NCBI GenBank assembly: GCA_003024985.2
Contig: PXIH01S0026885.1
Reading direction: 5' to 3' (one strand)
Source: Euperipatoides rowelli
Lineage: Eukaryota > Onychophora > Udeonychophora > Euonychophora > Peripatopsidae
Length of the DNA: 15,391 nucleotides
The notes beneath the pieces were generated by a model that was not told the DNA's origin, searched no databases, and worked only from the letters and a program-made list of their open reading frames with translations. Within the stretch, counting starts at the first letter, position 1, and each line of letters starts with the position of its first letter. The translations under genes and the position numbers were made by a program. Shown here piece by piece: positions 1 through 8,102 of this stretch.

Positions 1-84
1 TTGATTTTCATTTGAAAGGAATTAGTATGAGATTTGGCCCTGTTGTTTTTGTTTTTCAAAAAAATTGCATTTTTAAATAAAACC

Positions 85-643
85 TTACAAAAAAATCTCC
101 TCCGAAATATATATTTTTTCGTTTCTAATTTCCATAATGTGAACATATTTTTCCAATTGTGCAATTAGCCTCTTATTTTCATTTTCTGGGAACCAATGTA
201 TCCTAATGTTAAAATTATTGAATGCTGATCCCCAATCAGCCGGAATGATGTGTGACTGCTGACATGAGATAAAGTATTCTTCCAATACAAATTTATATTT
301 TTTATCATTAAAATCAATGCCCATATATTTAGGGTTCCAATAAAAGTATACTCTCATGTCCTTCCCAACAATTTTAACTGTTTTTTTAACAACCTCCACG
401 ACTTCCAGTTTAACGTTAGCCTTTTCATTAAAAGACGTAAACATAAATCTGCATGGGTCGTACACAGGTTTTAACATGATATCCCAATATTTCAGCTGCC
501 TTATTAAACTTATGTATCTCTCTGTGGTTCTGCACTACTTCTGAAAAAATTGTAATGTCCTTACAGAAATTTTCTCGCCACATTGAGCTATCAAAGTTTT
601 CTGCAAAATTGCAAGAGTGCTGTAAGTCAGCTATCTTGTGCAT
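85..643 (-). pseudogene. LINE ORF1 fragment (copy A), N-terminal module
   Basis: This is a decayed ORF1 (nucleic-acid-binding protein) of a non-LTR retrotransposon. One frame is open from 534 down to 85 (150 codons, internal ATG at 477). An upstream stop at 535-537 and a frame change near 480-540 separate it from a 71-codon frame that reaches 643. The assignment comes from a comparison inside the window. From TTERYISLIRQLKYW through VYDPCRFMFTSFNEK the translation aligns without gaps to LINE B ORF1 (LSEKYLKLLKSLNYW through AYDDNRLIFTLYDEN), with about 15 of 43 residues identical and many conservative changes. A second block also aligns: SHIIPADW against SYVIPATW, then LEKYVHIMEIRNE against LEK-stop-VKIVKIYNE. 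No zinc knuckle is visible; it would lie left of the window. The molecular role is inferred from LINE B. A 150-codon open stretch is long for this decayed surrounding. Family relationship is fairly sure, function less so. Confidence 0.62.
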
Positions 644-669
644 GCTCCCTATTCCACTTCACTTTGTTT

Positions 670-1115
670 ATTATTAAAATATACTATCTAGATGAGGAGA
701 TAAACAGGAATGGCCAACAAGTAATGGAGTTTTACAAAGTGTGTAATGATCTGGTATGGAATAAGAGGAATGTTGTATAATTTTACTGTGAAGCAGAAAC
801 TTGAGTGCTGAAGGAAAAGGATGCAAGTAGGATGTTGGCCATGTAATTGAGATATCTAAGGAGTGTAATATGAAAAGCCTTAAATGACAGAGTAAGTAAT
901 GAGAAGGTACTGCAAAGATTGGAGATTAAACAATTGCTCCAGATAATTGAGAAAAAAAAGGGAATTAGATATTAGTATAGACATGTAATCTTACCGAAAA
1001 AGATACATAAATTGGATACAGGAGGGAAAAGGCTACAGGGAGATTAATAGATTGCAGGAGCAAATTATGATGCTTAGAAAAGCAAGGACAGGACTGCTAT
1101 GAAAGAGTTATTCTT
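670..1115 (+). pseudogene. LINE reverse transcriptase C-terminal fragment
   Basis: This is a frameshifted remnant of the region downstream of the polymerase core in an endonuclease-reverse transcriptase LINE. Ordered pieces match the usual layout of that family as I know it. First comes an IxRxGxxxxxFYxxCNxLVWNKRN stretch (about 680-778). Next is a degenerate YGxETW-VL block, read here as YCEAET-stop-VLKEKD (about 787-824). Then follow DRVSNEKVLQRL and KQLLQIIEKK (about 885-955), then Y-YRHV (about 976-988), then a final G-KR...DRTAMKE block (about 1024-1110). Stops and frame changes occur between the blocks, so it is not functional. It lies on the strand opposite to both flanking LINE remnants and looks like a separate, 5'-truncated insertion. 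The exact clade is not recognised. The match rests on remembered family patterns and not on a search. Confidence 0.5.
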
Positions 1116-1419
1116 TTCTTTACTGCTGTCTCTTTCCTCACCACTCTTAGTTTGAAAAGTGGTGGACAGGAGAGCACGATGGAATGATTTCATTTCATTG
1201 CTGATCCAGTTGAAAACTGGAAATAATTCAAGATAATGATGCTGATGATAAACTCTATTTAGATTTCCATGCTCAGAGCCCATTTAGAAGAATAGGAAAT
1301 GTATAGAATAGCAGACAGATAGAGAAATTTCCTTATTTTGAAAAAAGAAATACCAATGTCATACATATCGCCTCATCATAATCCTGAAATATTAATAGGT
1401 TTGAGTCTAAAATGGCCAC
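1116..1419. other. No recognisable gene; boundary zone
   Basis: I see no convincing coding sequence here. A 69-codon minus-strand frame (1074-1283) has no family pattern I recognise. The 3' end of LINE B should lie in or near this stretch, but no tail, hairpin or target duplication is visible. Confidence 0.5.
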
Positions 1420-2474
1420 AGTTCAAATGTATACATAGACAGTAAAGATACATATTTGTTTCTCACTATATCATCTATGAGCAACTCATCGTCATACACC
1501 TTCATAATTCCTATTCAATTTTAAATATAACTCAATCATGTAGGAGTACAGAATTGAAGACAAAGGTGACCTTTGTAATAATCCATTACTTAACACCTGC
1601 AATCTATAATAAACATTTTTGCTTAAAAAAGCCACTTGTACTGAATTAGATCAATGATTAGTCCCGATCGATCGATCTATTATCACACAAATATTTCACC
1701 ATAACATATTTTAGGTATTCCACATTCACATAGGAAAAATCACTTGCCATGTCTAGTTTGACCAATAAACCCTTGTCTCTAGATTTTGGTCTCTTACAAT
1801 TAAAAAGTAAGTGATAGATTAACAAAGCTTTCCCTATGTTCCTTCCTTTTATTCCGTAGACACCTGATGGAAGCAAAGCATGTACTATTGGCATTATCTG
1901 ATGAAGGAGAACCTTCTGAAGAATTTTTTAATGTCATTATTAATCAAGACTATAGGTCTGTAATCCTGACAGTTCATTATTTAACTCTTTCCCAATTCTT
2001 TTTTAGGAATCATTCTAATAAAAGCCTGATTGTGAGCAATTAGCATCTGCCTTCTATCATCAGTGATAAACACTGTATTCATATACCTCAACAAGCCTTC
2101 TTTATCCGTTCTATTCATATTTTTGTAATAACTCAATCAGGCCCAGGTGTAGAGGCAATTTAACACCAGACAAAGCAAGGTCAAGTTCATCCATGGAGAT
2201 TAACATATCTAGATCATGACCATACTCTTGCTTAACCTGTTCACACCTTTAGATTTGAAAAATGTATTAAGTGGGCTGTGGCCTAAATAATTAAATTTCT
2301 TTTCATCCACCTTATCTTTAAACCTAACATCAATACCTCAATAAATTCCTTTTGAGCTGCAATAAGAATAGAAATATCATTAGATAACACAACATTTCCT
2401 ACCTGTAAGGCATGCACTGATCCATTCACTTTATTCCACTTGGGCATATTGGAGGTTTCATAAATTTCCATCAC
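1420..2474 (-). pseudogene. LINE B linker and reverse transcriptase, degraded
   Basis: On the minus strand the linker appears at 2474-2283 (NGSVHALQVGNVVLSNDIS then a KEFIEVL block). The finger region follows at about 2230-2090 (ELDLALSGVKL and LGLIELLQKYE, where family members usually have PGPDG). At about 2070-1990 the text AFIRMIPKKE matches the LIPKK block. The segment 1894-1658 holds GIKGRNIGKAL and then palm motif A, GLLVKLDMASDFSYVN, with the first catalytic aspartate retained. Motif B appears in another frame as NGLLQRSPLSSILYSYMIE (about 1530-1590), close to the usual GxxQGxPLSPxLF. At about 1420-1445, YVSLLSMYTFELW occupies the place of the YADD block, but the aspartates are gone. 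Order and spacing support the call; the gene is dead. Confidence 0.7.
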
Positions 2475-2651
2475 AATTTAAAAGCCAAATGTCTCCCGAC
2501 TTGCACATGCAGATACTTAATCCAATATTTCAACTTCACAATTTCTTCTTGATTTTCCAAAAGATCAGATTATCAATAACAATAGTTTTCTCTAAAATTT
2601 AAGTGTCAATTACCTTCTTTTCTTTCACATGCTGAGATATACCAAAATATT

Positions 2652-2798
2652 ATTGTAAACTTTTTTCTTCATTTGCCGTTGAACAATTGAGTTACAAAAT
2701 TCTTCAGCAAAGTCACTTCCTATATTACTTCCTTATCCAAAACTGGGATCATTCCTCTCAGAAAAATATTTAAAGACTTGTTGCCTGAGATCCGACAG
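2652..2798. repeat. 147-bp direct repeat, left copy
   Basis: This segment is identical base for base to 3004-3150, an offset of 352 bp. On the minus strand it follows the SDH block in frame with the endonuclease C-terminus (RISGNKSLNIFLRGMIP), so this is the copy in its ancestral position. Confidence 0.92.
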
Positions 2799-3580
2799 TC
2801 ACATACCAACATCATATGATCAGAATAGGGGACATAACTTAAACTCAAGCCAAAATGCCACCCTATACCATTAGAATATAACAGTCTGTCTAGCCTATTC
2901 TTCGACTTCAAATCAAATCTGGTACAAATATGAGCCATGCCTATACTAGTGGCCAGGTCATCATAAAGCTAGTGATTAAATTTTCCTTAGCTGTATTACC
3001 AAAATTGTAAACTTTTTTCTTCATTTGCCGTTGAACAATTGAGTTACAAAATTCTTCAGCAAAGTCACTTCCTATATTACTTCCTTATCCAAAACTGGGA
3101 TCATTCCTCTCAGAAAAATATTTAAAGACTTGTTGCCTGAGATCCGACAGGCATGTTAAAACCAACAATCCTTTCCTGTAATATCCGATAAAATACTTTC
3201 TGCTTACTAGGCACAATGGGATCATGGACGTTAACAATCACAAAAGGAGCCCCTTCATACTCAAAATGAACTGCCATCGCTCTATTATTAATGTTTTCAC
3301 TTCTAGTTACAAAATGCATCCATCCCTTCCTAACTGCAATATCCAAACCTCCAGAAGCACTATTTAGTCTATTTTCAAAAACTGCAAAGTCTGCAAGAAT
3401 TCTCTTCCATATTTTTCTGTCATCGCATTTCCACAGCCCCTGAAAACACACAACAGTAGGAGAATTATTAAAAATTATTTTGAACTTAACTCCATTTTTA
3501 TACAAATTATTACAAGTTCTAGTATTAAAAGAATTCACAATGAAATTCCTTGTATTACTTCTTGAATTACAATAAACCAT
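2720..3580 (-). pseudogene. LINE B APE-type endonuclease domain, rearranged
   Basis: The endonuclease of ORF2 nicks target DNA to prime reverse transcription. The N-terminal part (3580 to about 3155) contains TVVCFQGLWKCDDRK, ASGGLDIAVRKG, then FVIVNVHDPIVP followed by FYRILQER. These correspond to the LQE, GG and NVYAP blocks of the family. The catalytic glutamate of the LQE block is replaced by glycine (codon 3437-3439, GGG). The C-terminal part (about 2960-2790) contains KNRLDRLLYSNG and YSDHMMLV, equivalent to the S-R-I-D and SDH motifs. The central block with GDFN is missing, and an identical copy of a downstream 147-bp segment (3004-3150) sits in its place. Stops and the missing core make the protein inactive. 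Confidence 0.7.
3004..3150. repeat. 147-bp direct repeat, right copy
   Basis: It is identical to 2652-2798. It replaces the middle of the endonuclease domain and is joined out of frame to the N-terminal part (after RIVGFNMP), so this is the displaced copy. It may be a recent duplication or an assembly error. Confidence 0.92.
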
Positions 3581-3753
3581 AATTAAGTTTTGTTAAACTC
3601 CTCAACACATCCACTTTCTTTATTAATGTTATTACAACTTTCAGATTCTCATTCCTTTCCACCTTTATTAAGGGATACATTTTCATTAGAAGCCATATTC
3701 ACAAAACTCACCTTATTTTTCTTTCTATTAGACAGTCTAAGCACATGAATAAA

Positions 3754-4834
3754 TTATTCTTTGCCTCGGTAAAATTCCTCTGGAGTTACTATCCCAACCT
3801 GAGTCATATCCATATCTAAATCTGAATCTTTACTGTCACCATTTTTGCTTAGAGCATCCAGCACCTCCTTTTGCCAAGCTAGAAAGTCGGGGTCAGGAAT
3901 TAGTGCATAGTCTGTCCATTCTTGCAAAACCTTTTTTAAATTCAACATCATGGAATCATCGACTGATGTTTGGTGAGTATCTAACTTAATTTTTTTCACA
4001 TGATTAGATTTGACAAAATCTGCTTCTTTAACATCTATTTATAATCAAGTGTTAGTGTTTGCATTAAACAAAACCATGAATGGGGCTTGCTCTTTCTGGT
4101 TGGTTCAGTTGACATGATCCCCTTCATAATAAACAAACCATTGTTTACAGTTTCTAAGGATGCATTCCGCAGATTTATGCCCCAATGAATTACAGTTCAA
4201 ACAGATGGGCTGTCTACCTTTAACAGTGATTAATGAAGTCCTTCTGTCCAGCTTAATCAGATGAGGAATATTTTCAGTAAGTTTTGCTTCAATCGGAATA
4301 GCTTTGATGTTAATAAGTTGGATTTGTACATCATATCACTATTTACAACAAATTCCTCATTATAAATTTTAACGATCTTAACTTACTTTTCCAATTCAAT
4401 TCTAATTTTTTTCCAAATCATGCCCAACTGGTAGCTAATGCACTCTAATAACAATTCTCAAATTAAAGCCTCCCATGTAGCAGGAATAACGTAAGAGTCA
4501 TGAAACATTACAAACCTATCCTCAACCATTTCAAAGTCGATCCCAAAATATCAACATTCCTTGGAAAATATAAAGATGATATTTTCTCTTTACCAAACTT
4601 ATCACAATTTGAGGAATATCCAGTTTGGCTTCAACATTTTCATCATACAAAGTGAAGATAAGCCTGTTGTCATCATAGGCAGGTAAGAATGCATTGTTCC
4701 AATAGTTAAGGCTTTTCAGTAGTTTGAGATATTTCTCAGAAAGGTCACCAAAGTTATTTAACACATTATCAAAATCATGCATATGTTTTTTTTAGTTTAA
4801 GTGCCAATTTGATGCGATGTGTAGCCGCCGCCAT
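3754..4834 (-). pseudogene. LINE B ORF1 (gag-like, zinc knuckle)
   Basis: ORF1 proteins of LINEs bind element RNA and act as nucleic-acid chaperones. The likely start is the ATG at 4834 (MAAATHRIKLALKLKKTYA, then stop). An indel near an eight-A run moves the frame to 4782-4531 (83 codons, with the YW...AYDDNRLIFT module). Another shift leads to a segment with SYVIPATW (about 4465-4536). A further frame is open for about 70 codons (about 4325-4118). It contains IKAIPIEAKLTENIP, then IKLDRRTSL, then the CCHC knuckle, but has no ATG. The tail is an acidic 81-codon segment (3999-3754) ending MTQVGIVTPEEFYRGKE before a stop, a plausible natural C-terminus. Total length is about 350 codons. At least three frame changes and several stops make it non-functional. 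The N-terminal module is shared with the fragment at 85-643. Confidence 0.7.
4162..4203 (-). other. CCHC zinc-knuckle motif in LINE B ORF1
   Basis: The minus-strand translation CLNCNSLGHKSAEC is an exact C-x2-C-x4-H-x4-C knuckle, with all four metal ligands intact although the surrounding ORF is broken. This motif is typical of Gag and LINE ORF1 nucleic-acid-binding proteins. Another cysteine follows four residues later. Confidence 0.85.
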
Positions 4835-4838
4835 CTTG
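4826..4838 (-). promoter_or_regulatory. YY1-like motif at LINE B 5' end
   Basis: The minus strand reads CAAGATGGCGGCG, which fits the YY1 consensus (AAnATGGCGGC). Mammalian L1 elements carry a YY1 site near their 5' end that directs accurate transcription start. Here the motif lies at the inferred 5' terminus, and its ATG (4834-4832) is also the first possible ORF1 start. The site is seen in the sequence; its activity is inferred. Confidence 0.5.
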
Positions 4839-4843
4839 AAAAA

Positions 4844-4954
4844 AATCCCCATTTAGATTATGTTTTTGTCAAGGGTCGGTATTTTAAATCCAGATCTTTT
4901 CTGATGAAACCTATTAATTTTTCTGACCATGGTATGTTATTGGTTCATTTGTAG
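4844..4954 (+). pseudogene. LINE C endonuclease C-terminal end
   Basis: A 36-codon open stretch ends at TAG (4952-4954). It reads PHLDYVFVKGRYFKSRS and then MKPINFSDHGMLLV. The LDYVFV block and the SDH motif (4922-4930), with the catalytic histidine, are the usual C-terminal signature of APE-type LINE endonucleases. The rest of the domain is absent, which marks the 5' truncation of this copy. The following 482 bases (4955-5436) hold no readable frame and are probably the decayed linker between endonuclease and polymerase. Confidence 0.65.
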
Positions 4955-5436
4955 ATGGAAATCAAGCCATATATTCCTATATATAGTTGTGTACAGAAAC
5001 ACCCTTTTGTACCACCTGTTTATGGTTTATTTTAGAAGAATTTTCTGAGCTATAAATAAGGTACAATGCCCTGCGTATTAGTCATGATGATATTAGTCTT
5101 TATTGAAGTGCCTATAAACAGAATCTAACTCATATTATTGTAAAATCTGTTAAGTGATACAAATATAATCTGAATTACAGAATTGTTGATTTATATGCAT
5201 GTATTAATCAAATGACAAATCTGAGTAGGAAGGCTGTCCTTTTTTTTAAAATGTAGGAGGGATTTAAATGATTTATTGTATAATAAAATAAATCGAAATA
5301 TGTGTTGTTAAGGCGTAAGATTGTGACATCTTCTGAAATAAATAGATTGACTACTTTGAGATTTTTTTGAAAGGAAAGGGCACCTATTTATAGATCCTTG
5401 CTTGAGGTGATTTATGTAATTGTATTACATTAGGCT

Positions 5437-6279
5437 ATGTACTCTGATTCTAATGCTGCTAGTGCCCTTTCTTTAGCTGATGCACAGTTTAATATTGAAA
5501 ATACATATAATCAATATAACTTTACCATTGGTATGGAAGAAATTAATCAGGTGATTAAGTCGATTAATGCCAATAGTTCACTGGGGCCCGATCTGGTGAC
5601 AGTGAAAATGTTTAAGGCTTTGTACCATCTCATTTTGCCACAATTGACAATTCTCTTTAATAGTTGGTCCACTAATGTCTTCTGTTATCGCCTTTGATTT
5701 TATCTTATGTAATTTTTTTTCCTACAAAAAAAAAAGGTTATAGATTGTAATGTAATGAAACTTGAGAATTTACGCCCTATAAACATCCAGAACACTGAAT
5801 TAAAAATCTTCACTAAAATTATTGATAACAAATGAATTTTTACCTAATCTTATATCTGAATTTCAATTTTCTTTAAAGGACAATAATATACACGTTCCTC
5901 TTCTTCTTTTACAAAATACAATTCAGTTTATTAAATTAAAGAAATTAAAAAAGTCTGTAATAGTGTTTCTGGATGTTTCTAGGGTGTTTGATTATGTCAG
6001 CCACTCTTATTTGATCAGTCAGGTTAGGATGCTGTTTGGTAGTTCTAACCTGACTGGACTTTAATTACATATGTTACGAACAAGAAAGTTCTGGTAAAGT
6101 ACAATGGTGCCTTATTTGAGTCGGTCATGCTGATGAGGGGCTTAGCCCAGGAGTCCCCTCTCAGCACCAATCTATTTGCTATTTATATCAATGATCTATT
6201 AAAAAAAATTGATGAATTTGCAAATGGAGATTTGGTTTAAATGACTTCAGGCATAAGGGTTTATGTTTTCTCTTATGTC
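5437..6279 (+). pseudogene. LINE C reverse transcriptase, fingers and palm
   Basis: The finger segment (5437-5697) has TIGMEEINQVIKSINANSS followed by LGPDLVTVKMFKAL, which fits the I-x-x-x-NxxSPGPDG block. After a poly(A) run, ENLRPINIQNTELKIFTKII (about 5764-5814) matches the NxRPIxLxxxxxKI block. The next segment (5822-6064) contains palm motif A, VIVFLDVSRVFDYVSHSYL, with the first catalytic aspartate at 5972-5974. Motif B follows in another frame, GLAQESPLSTNLFAIYIND (about 6136-6192), then a stop at 6238-6240 and MTSGIRVYVFSY up to 6278. The YADD block should come next, but the sequence is replaced there by the CR1/L2-like insertion. Frames change at least twice. Confidence 0.78.
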
Positions 6280-7120
6280 TATATACAAATACAAATATGC
6301 CAGACAACAACAGACTGTAGTCCAACTAGGTTGTCCCTGGTCCTAATCTAATATTTTTTTATATATATAATTTTATAAATTTTTTTTTTTTTTATAATTT
6401 TTTTTTTTTTTTAATATTTTTTTTCTTGGGGATTTTAATTTTTAAAAAAAACTATCAACATTATACATTTTATTACAATACTAAAACAACCTTAATAAAC
6501 TCCCCTGCCCTCACTTAAAATATCAACAGACCTACACTGTAGCTAGCTCACAGATAAAGTAGTGAAGCCTTCACTACTTTATTTGTCGACCTATTTCAAA
6601 ATAAAAACAAACTAATCATAACAATTGAAATACTAGTCTATAATCTTAAAGATAAACTAGACAATATCTAAACCATTCATAAAATCATCCAACCTTGGCT
6701 TAAAAGATTCAACAAACTTAGATTCTGCAACATTTCTGGTAAACCATTCCAAAATGATACAACTCTGTTGGGAAAATATTTTTGACGCAACAAAAGTCTA
6801 AATCTATTAACTCTTAACTTGAATTTATGTCCCCTAGTTCTACTATCTTCATTAAATTTTAAAAAAATTATCAAAAGGGATATATGCCATTCCATTAATT
6901 ATTTTGAAAACTTGAATCATACCTCCCCTAAGCCTACGCCTTTCTAAAGAATATAACTTTAATGCTTTAAGTCTATCCCATACAATAATCTACCAATACC
7001 TACTAATATTAACTTAGTAGCCCTTCTCTGTACTTTCTACAATAAATCTATATCTTTCCTATAGTATGGAGACCACAATTGAACACAATACTCCAAATGT
7101 GGCCTTACTATGACATAAAC
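6280..7120 (-). mobile_element. CR1/L2-like LINE 3' end inserted in LINE C
   Basis: On the minus strand this is the C-terminus plus 3' UTR of a CR1/L2-like LINE. In order it reads VIVRPHLEYCVQLWSPYY, then RKDIDLL-stop-KVQRRATKLI (about 7115-7005), then LERRRLRGGMIQVFKIINGM (about 6950-6885), then SRTRGHKFKL, RQKYFPNRVVSFWNGLP, and finally SFKPRLDDFMNGLDIV with a stop at 6659-6657. This is the well-known tail of the family (RPHLEY...W, VQRRATK, RLRGD, FFxxRVVxxWNxLP). Frameshifts occur near 7000-6960 and 6860-6845. The 3' UTR holds a 14-bp-arm hairpin, A-rich runs (6358-6440), a second stem near 6300-6340, and a short tandem TATTTG end (about 6284-6297). CR1/L2 elements typically end in such short repeats. 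No target duplication is visible. The 5' end is truncated. Confidence 0.8.
6554..6582. repeat. Perfect hairpin in the CR1/L2-like 3' UTR
   Basis: Two 14-bp arms (ATAAAGTAGTGAAG and CTTCACTACTTTAT) are exact reverse complements separated by one base. The hairpin lies about 75 bp past the stop codon of the CR1/L2-like ORF. 3' UTR stem-loops of LINEs can be recognised by their own reverse transcriptase; that role is only inferred here. Confidence 0.85.
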
Positions 7121-7320
7121 GATTGTAGTGGATAACCAAAGGCATTTGATAGAATCTTTGGTAAATGCTTTTGATGCTGAAACGGGGGCTGTGTTTAATA
7201 GTGGAAAGACCTTTGCTTGGTTACCTTATTTAAATAGGATCGATCACAGATTGTCTTTGGCTTTTCCAGAAAAAATCCTTGGCTTGCATTTCCGTTTTGT
7301 TGGTCCCTGCTCAAATGGAA
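7121..7320 (+). pseudogene. LINE C region after the catalytic motif
   Basis: LINE C coding sequence resumes right after the insertion with IVVDNQRHLIESLVNAF, then DAETGAVFNSGKTFAW, then FPEKILGLHFRF. This fits the DDIVxx...LxxxLxxFxxxTGxxxNxxKT...KxLGxxF stretch that follows YADD in L1/Tx1-type polymerases. It is open for about 65 codons without a stop up to the hAT target duplication. The first residues (DIVV) should follow YAD directly, so little host sequence seems to have been lost when the CR1/L2-like fragment arrived. Confidence 0.75.
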
Positions 7321-7328
7321 AGTACAGG
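7321..7328. repeat. hAT target-site duplication, left
   Basis: AGTACAGG, identical to 8103-8110. It is the 8-bp host LINE C sequence copied on hAT insertion. Confidence 0.88.
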
Positions 7329-8102
7329 CAGGCCCGGATGTATAGGGCGCAAAACCCGCAATGCAAGGGGCCCGGAAAAATTTTTAAAAAAAATTTTTTT
7401 TTTTTTTTTCCAATATTTTTTTTCTCACCAAATGGAGGCCAGAAAAATTCCTAGTCTTTTTCACTGTGCATGATCTAATTCCATTAGTTTCTAAATGATA
7501 AAGAAGCATGTGTTTGTGTCTAATGGAGCTAAGTGAAACAAGTGGTGCTGCCAAAAGACGAAAACGAATATTCAATCAGAAACATTAAATAAATAACAGC
7601 AAAATTATATCATTTCTAGTTCCTAGTCGAATTGCATCCAATTACAACATCAAAGCGAATGAATGTAGAACAGGTAAATTAAATTTTATTCATAGGCTTA
7701 CTCATTTTAGAATACAACCATTTACCCGTTTTAATCAAAAAAAAAAGTTGAATTAGCCAACATTATTACAGCAAAAAAATCAAGGAAGAAGTTTTTTTTT
7801 AAAGGATTATGATGCATAAATTGTGACTGATGTGGGACATAATATCACATCTTACTGATCTATAAGTCAATAAATGAAGTTATTTGCCAATTTTGCTTTA
7901 TTTATTTCTATTCCAAGTTTTAACCAAAAATATTATCATTAAACCATAATTAGTTGTAAATATAAACACATTATTGTCACGGGGATTGACCAGCATTAAA
8001 ATAGAAAAACTTCCAGACAAAAAAAAAAAAAAAAGCTTATCAATTTAGGGGGCCCATTTAATTTTCCTGCAGGGGGGCCCAAAATCTGTAGATCCTGACC
8101 TG
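7329..8102. mobile_element. Non-autonomous hAT transposon, 774 bp
   Basis: The ends are inverted repeats. The left end CAGGCCCGGATGTATAG and the reverse complement of the right end, CAGGTCAGGATCTACAG, agree at 13 of 17 positions. The element is flanked by an exact 8-bp duplication, AGTACAGG (7321-7328 and 8103-8110). CAGG-type termini and 8-bp duplications are hAT hallmarks. Subterminal GGGGCCC blocks recur near both ends (about 7367, 8047, 8074), and long T and A runs lie just inside. There is no full transposase, so it would need one in trans. It splits LINE C, whose reading continues at 8111, and so is younger than LINE C. Only the 7523-7588 segment resembles transposase. Confidence 0.88.
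7523..7588 (+). pseudogene. Possible hAT transposase N-terminal remnant
   Basis: A 21-codon frame from ATG to TAA has MELSETSGAAKRRKR near its start. Many animal hAT transposases begin with a short leader followed by a basic SGA-x-KRRKR-like patch, probably nuclear-targeting. I infer that the 774-bp element is an internal-deletion derivative that keeps the start of the transposase gene. The stretch is too short to be certain. Confidence 0.35.

Larger units (their letters stand above)
1420..4840 (-). mobile_element. LINE B: decayed non-LTR retrotransposon with intact 5' end
   Basis: Read on the minus strand, the order is a short 5' leader with a YY1-like motif (4826-4838), ORF1 with a zinc knuckle (4834-3754), APE-like endonuclease (3580 to about 2790), linker (2474-2283) and reverse transcriptase (about 2240-1420). 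This is the standard plan of a two-ORF LINE. The palm motif LVKLDMASDFSYVN (about 1710-1755) has the look of L1-superfamily elements. All parts carry stops and frameshifts. No sequence after the expected YADD position is recognisable, so the 3' third is lost or decayed. A 147-bp internal segment is duplicated. The 5' end faces LINE C head to head at about 4840. Clade assignment within the L1/Tx1 group is tentative. Confidence 0.75.

Noticed and set aside
1-30. Shared word GAATTAGTATG near 19-29 and 9256-9266
   Set aside because: An 11-bp match in A+T-rich DNA with no matching element boundary at the left site.
356-544. Plus-strand 62-codon frame
   Set aside because: It is a shadow of the minus-strand ORF1 fragment, which has internal homology support in LINE B.
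1665-1678. Short GATC tandem (GATCGATCGATC)
   Set aside because: Only three units inside LINE B reverse transcriptase; most likely chance.
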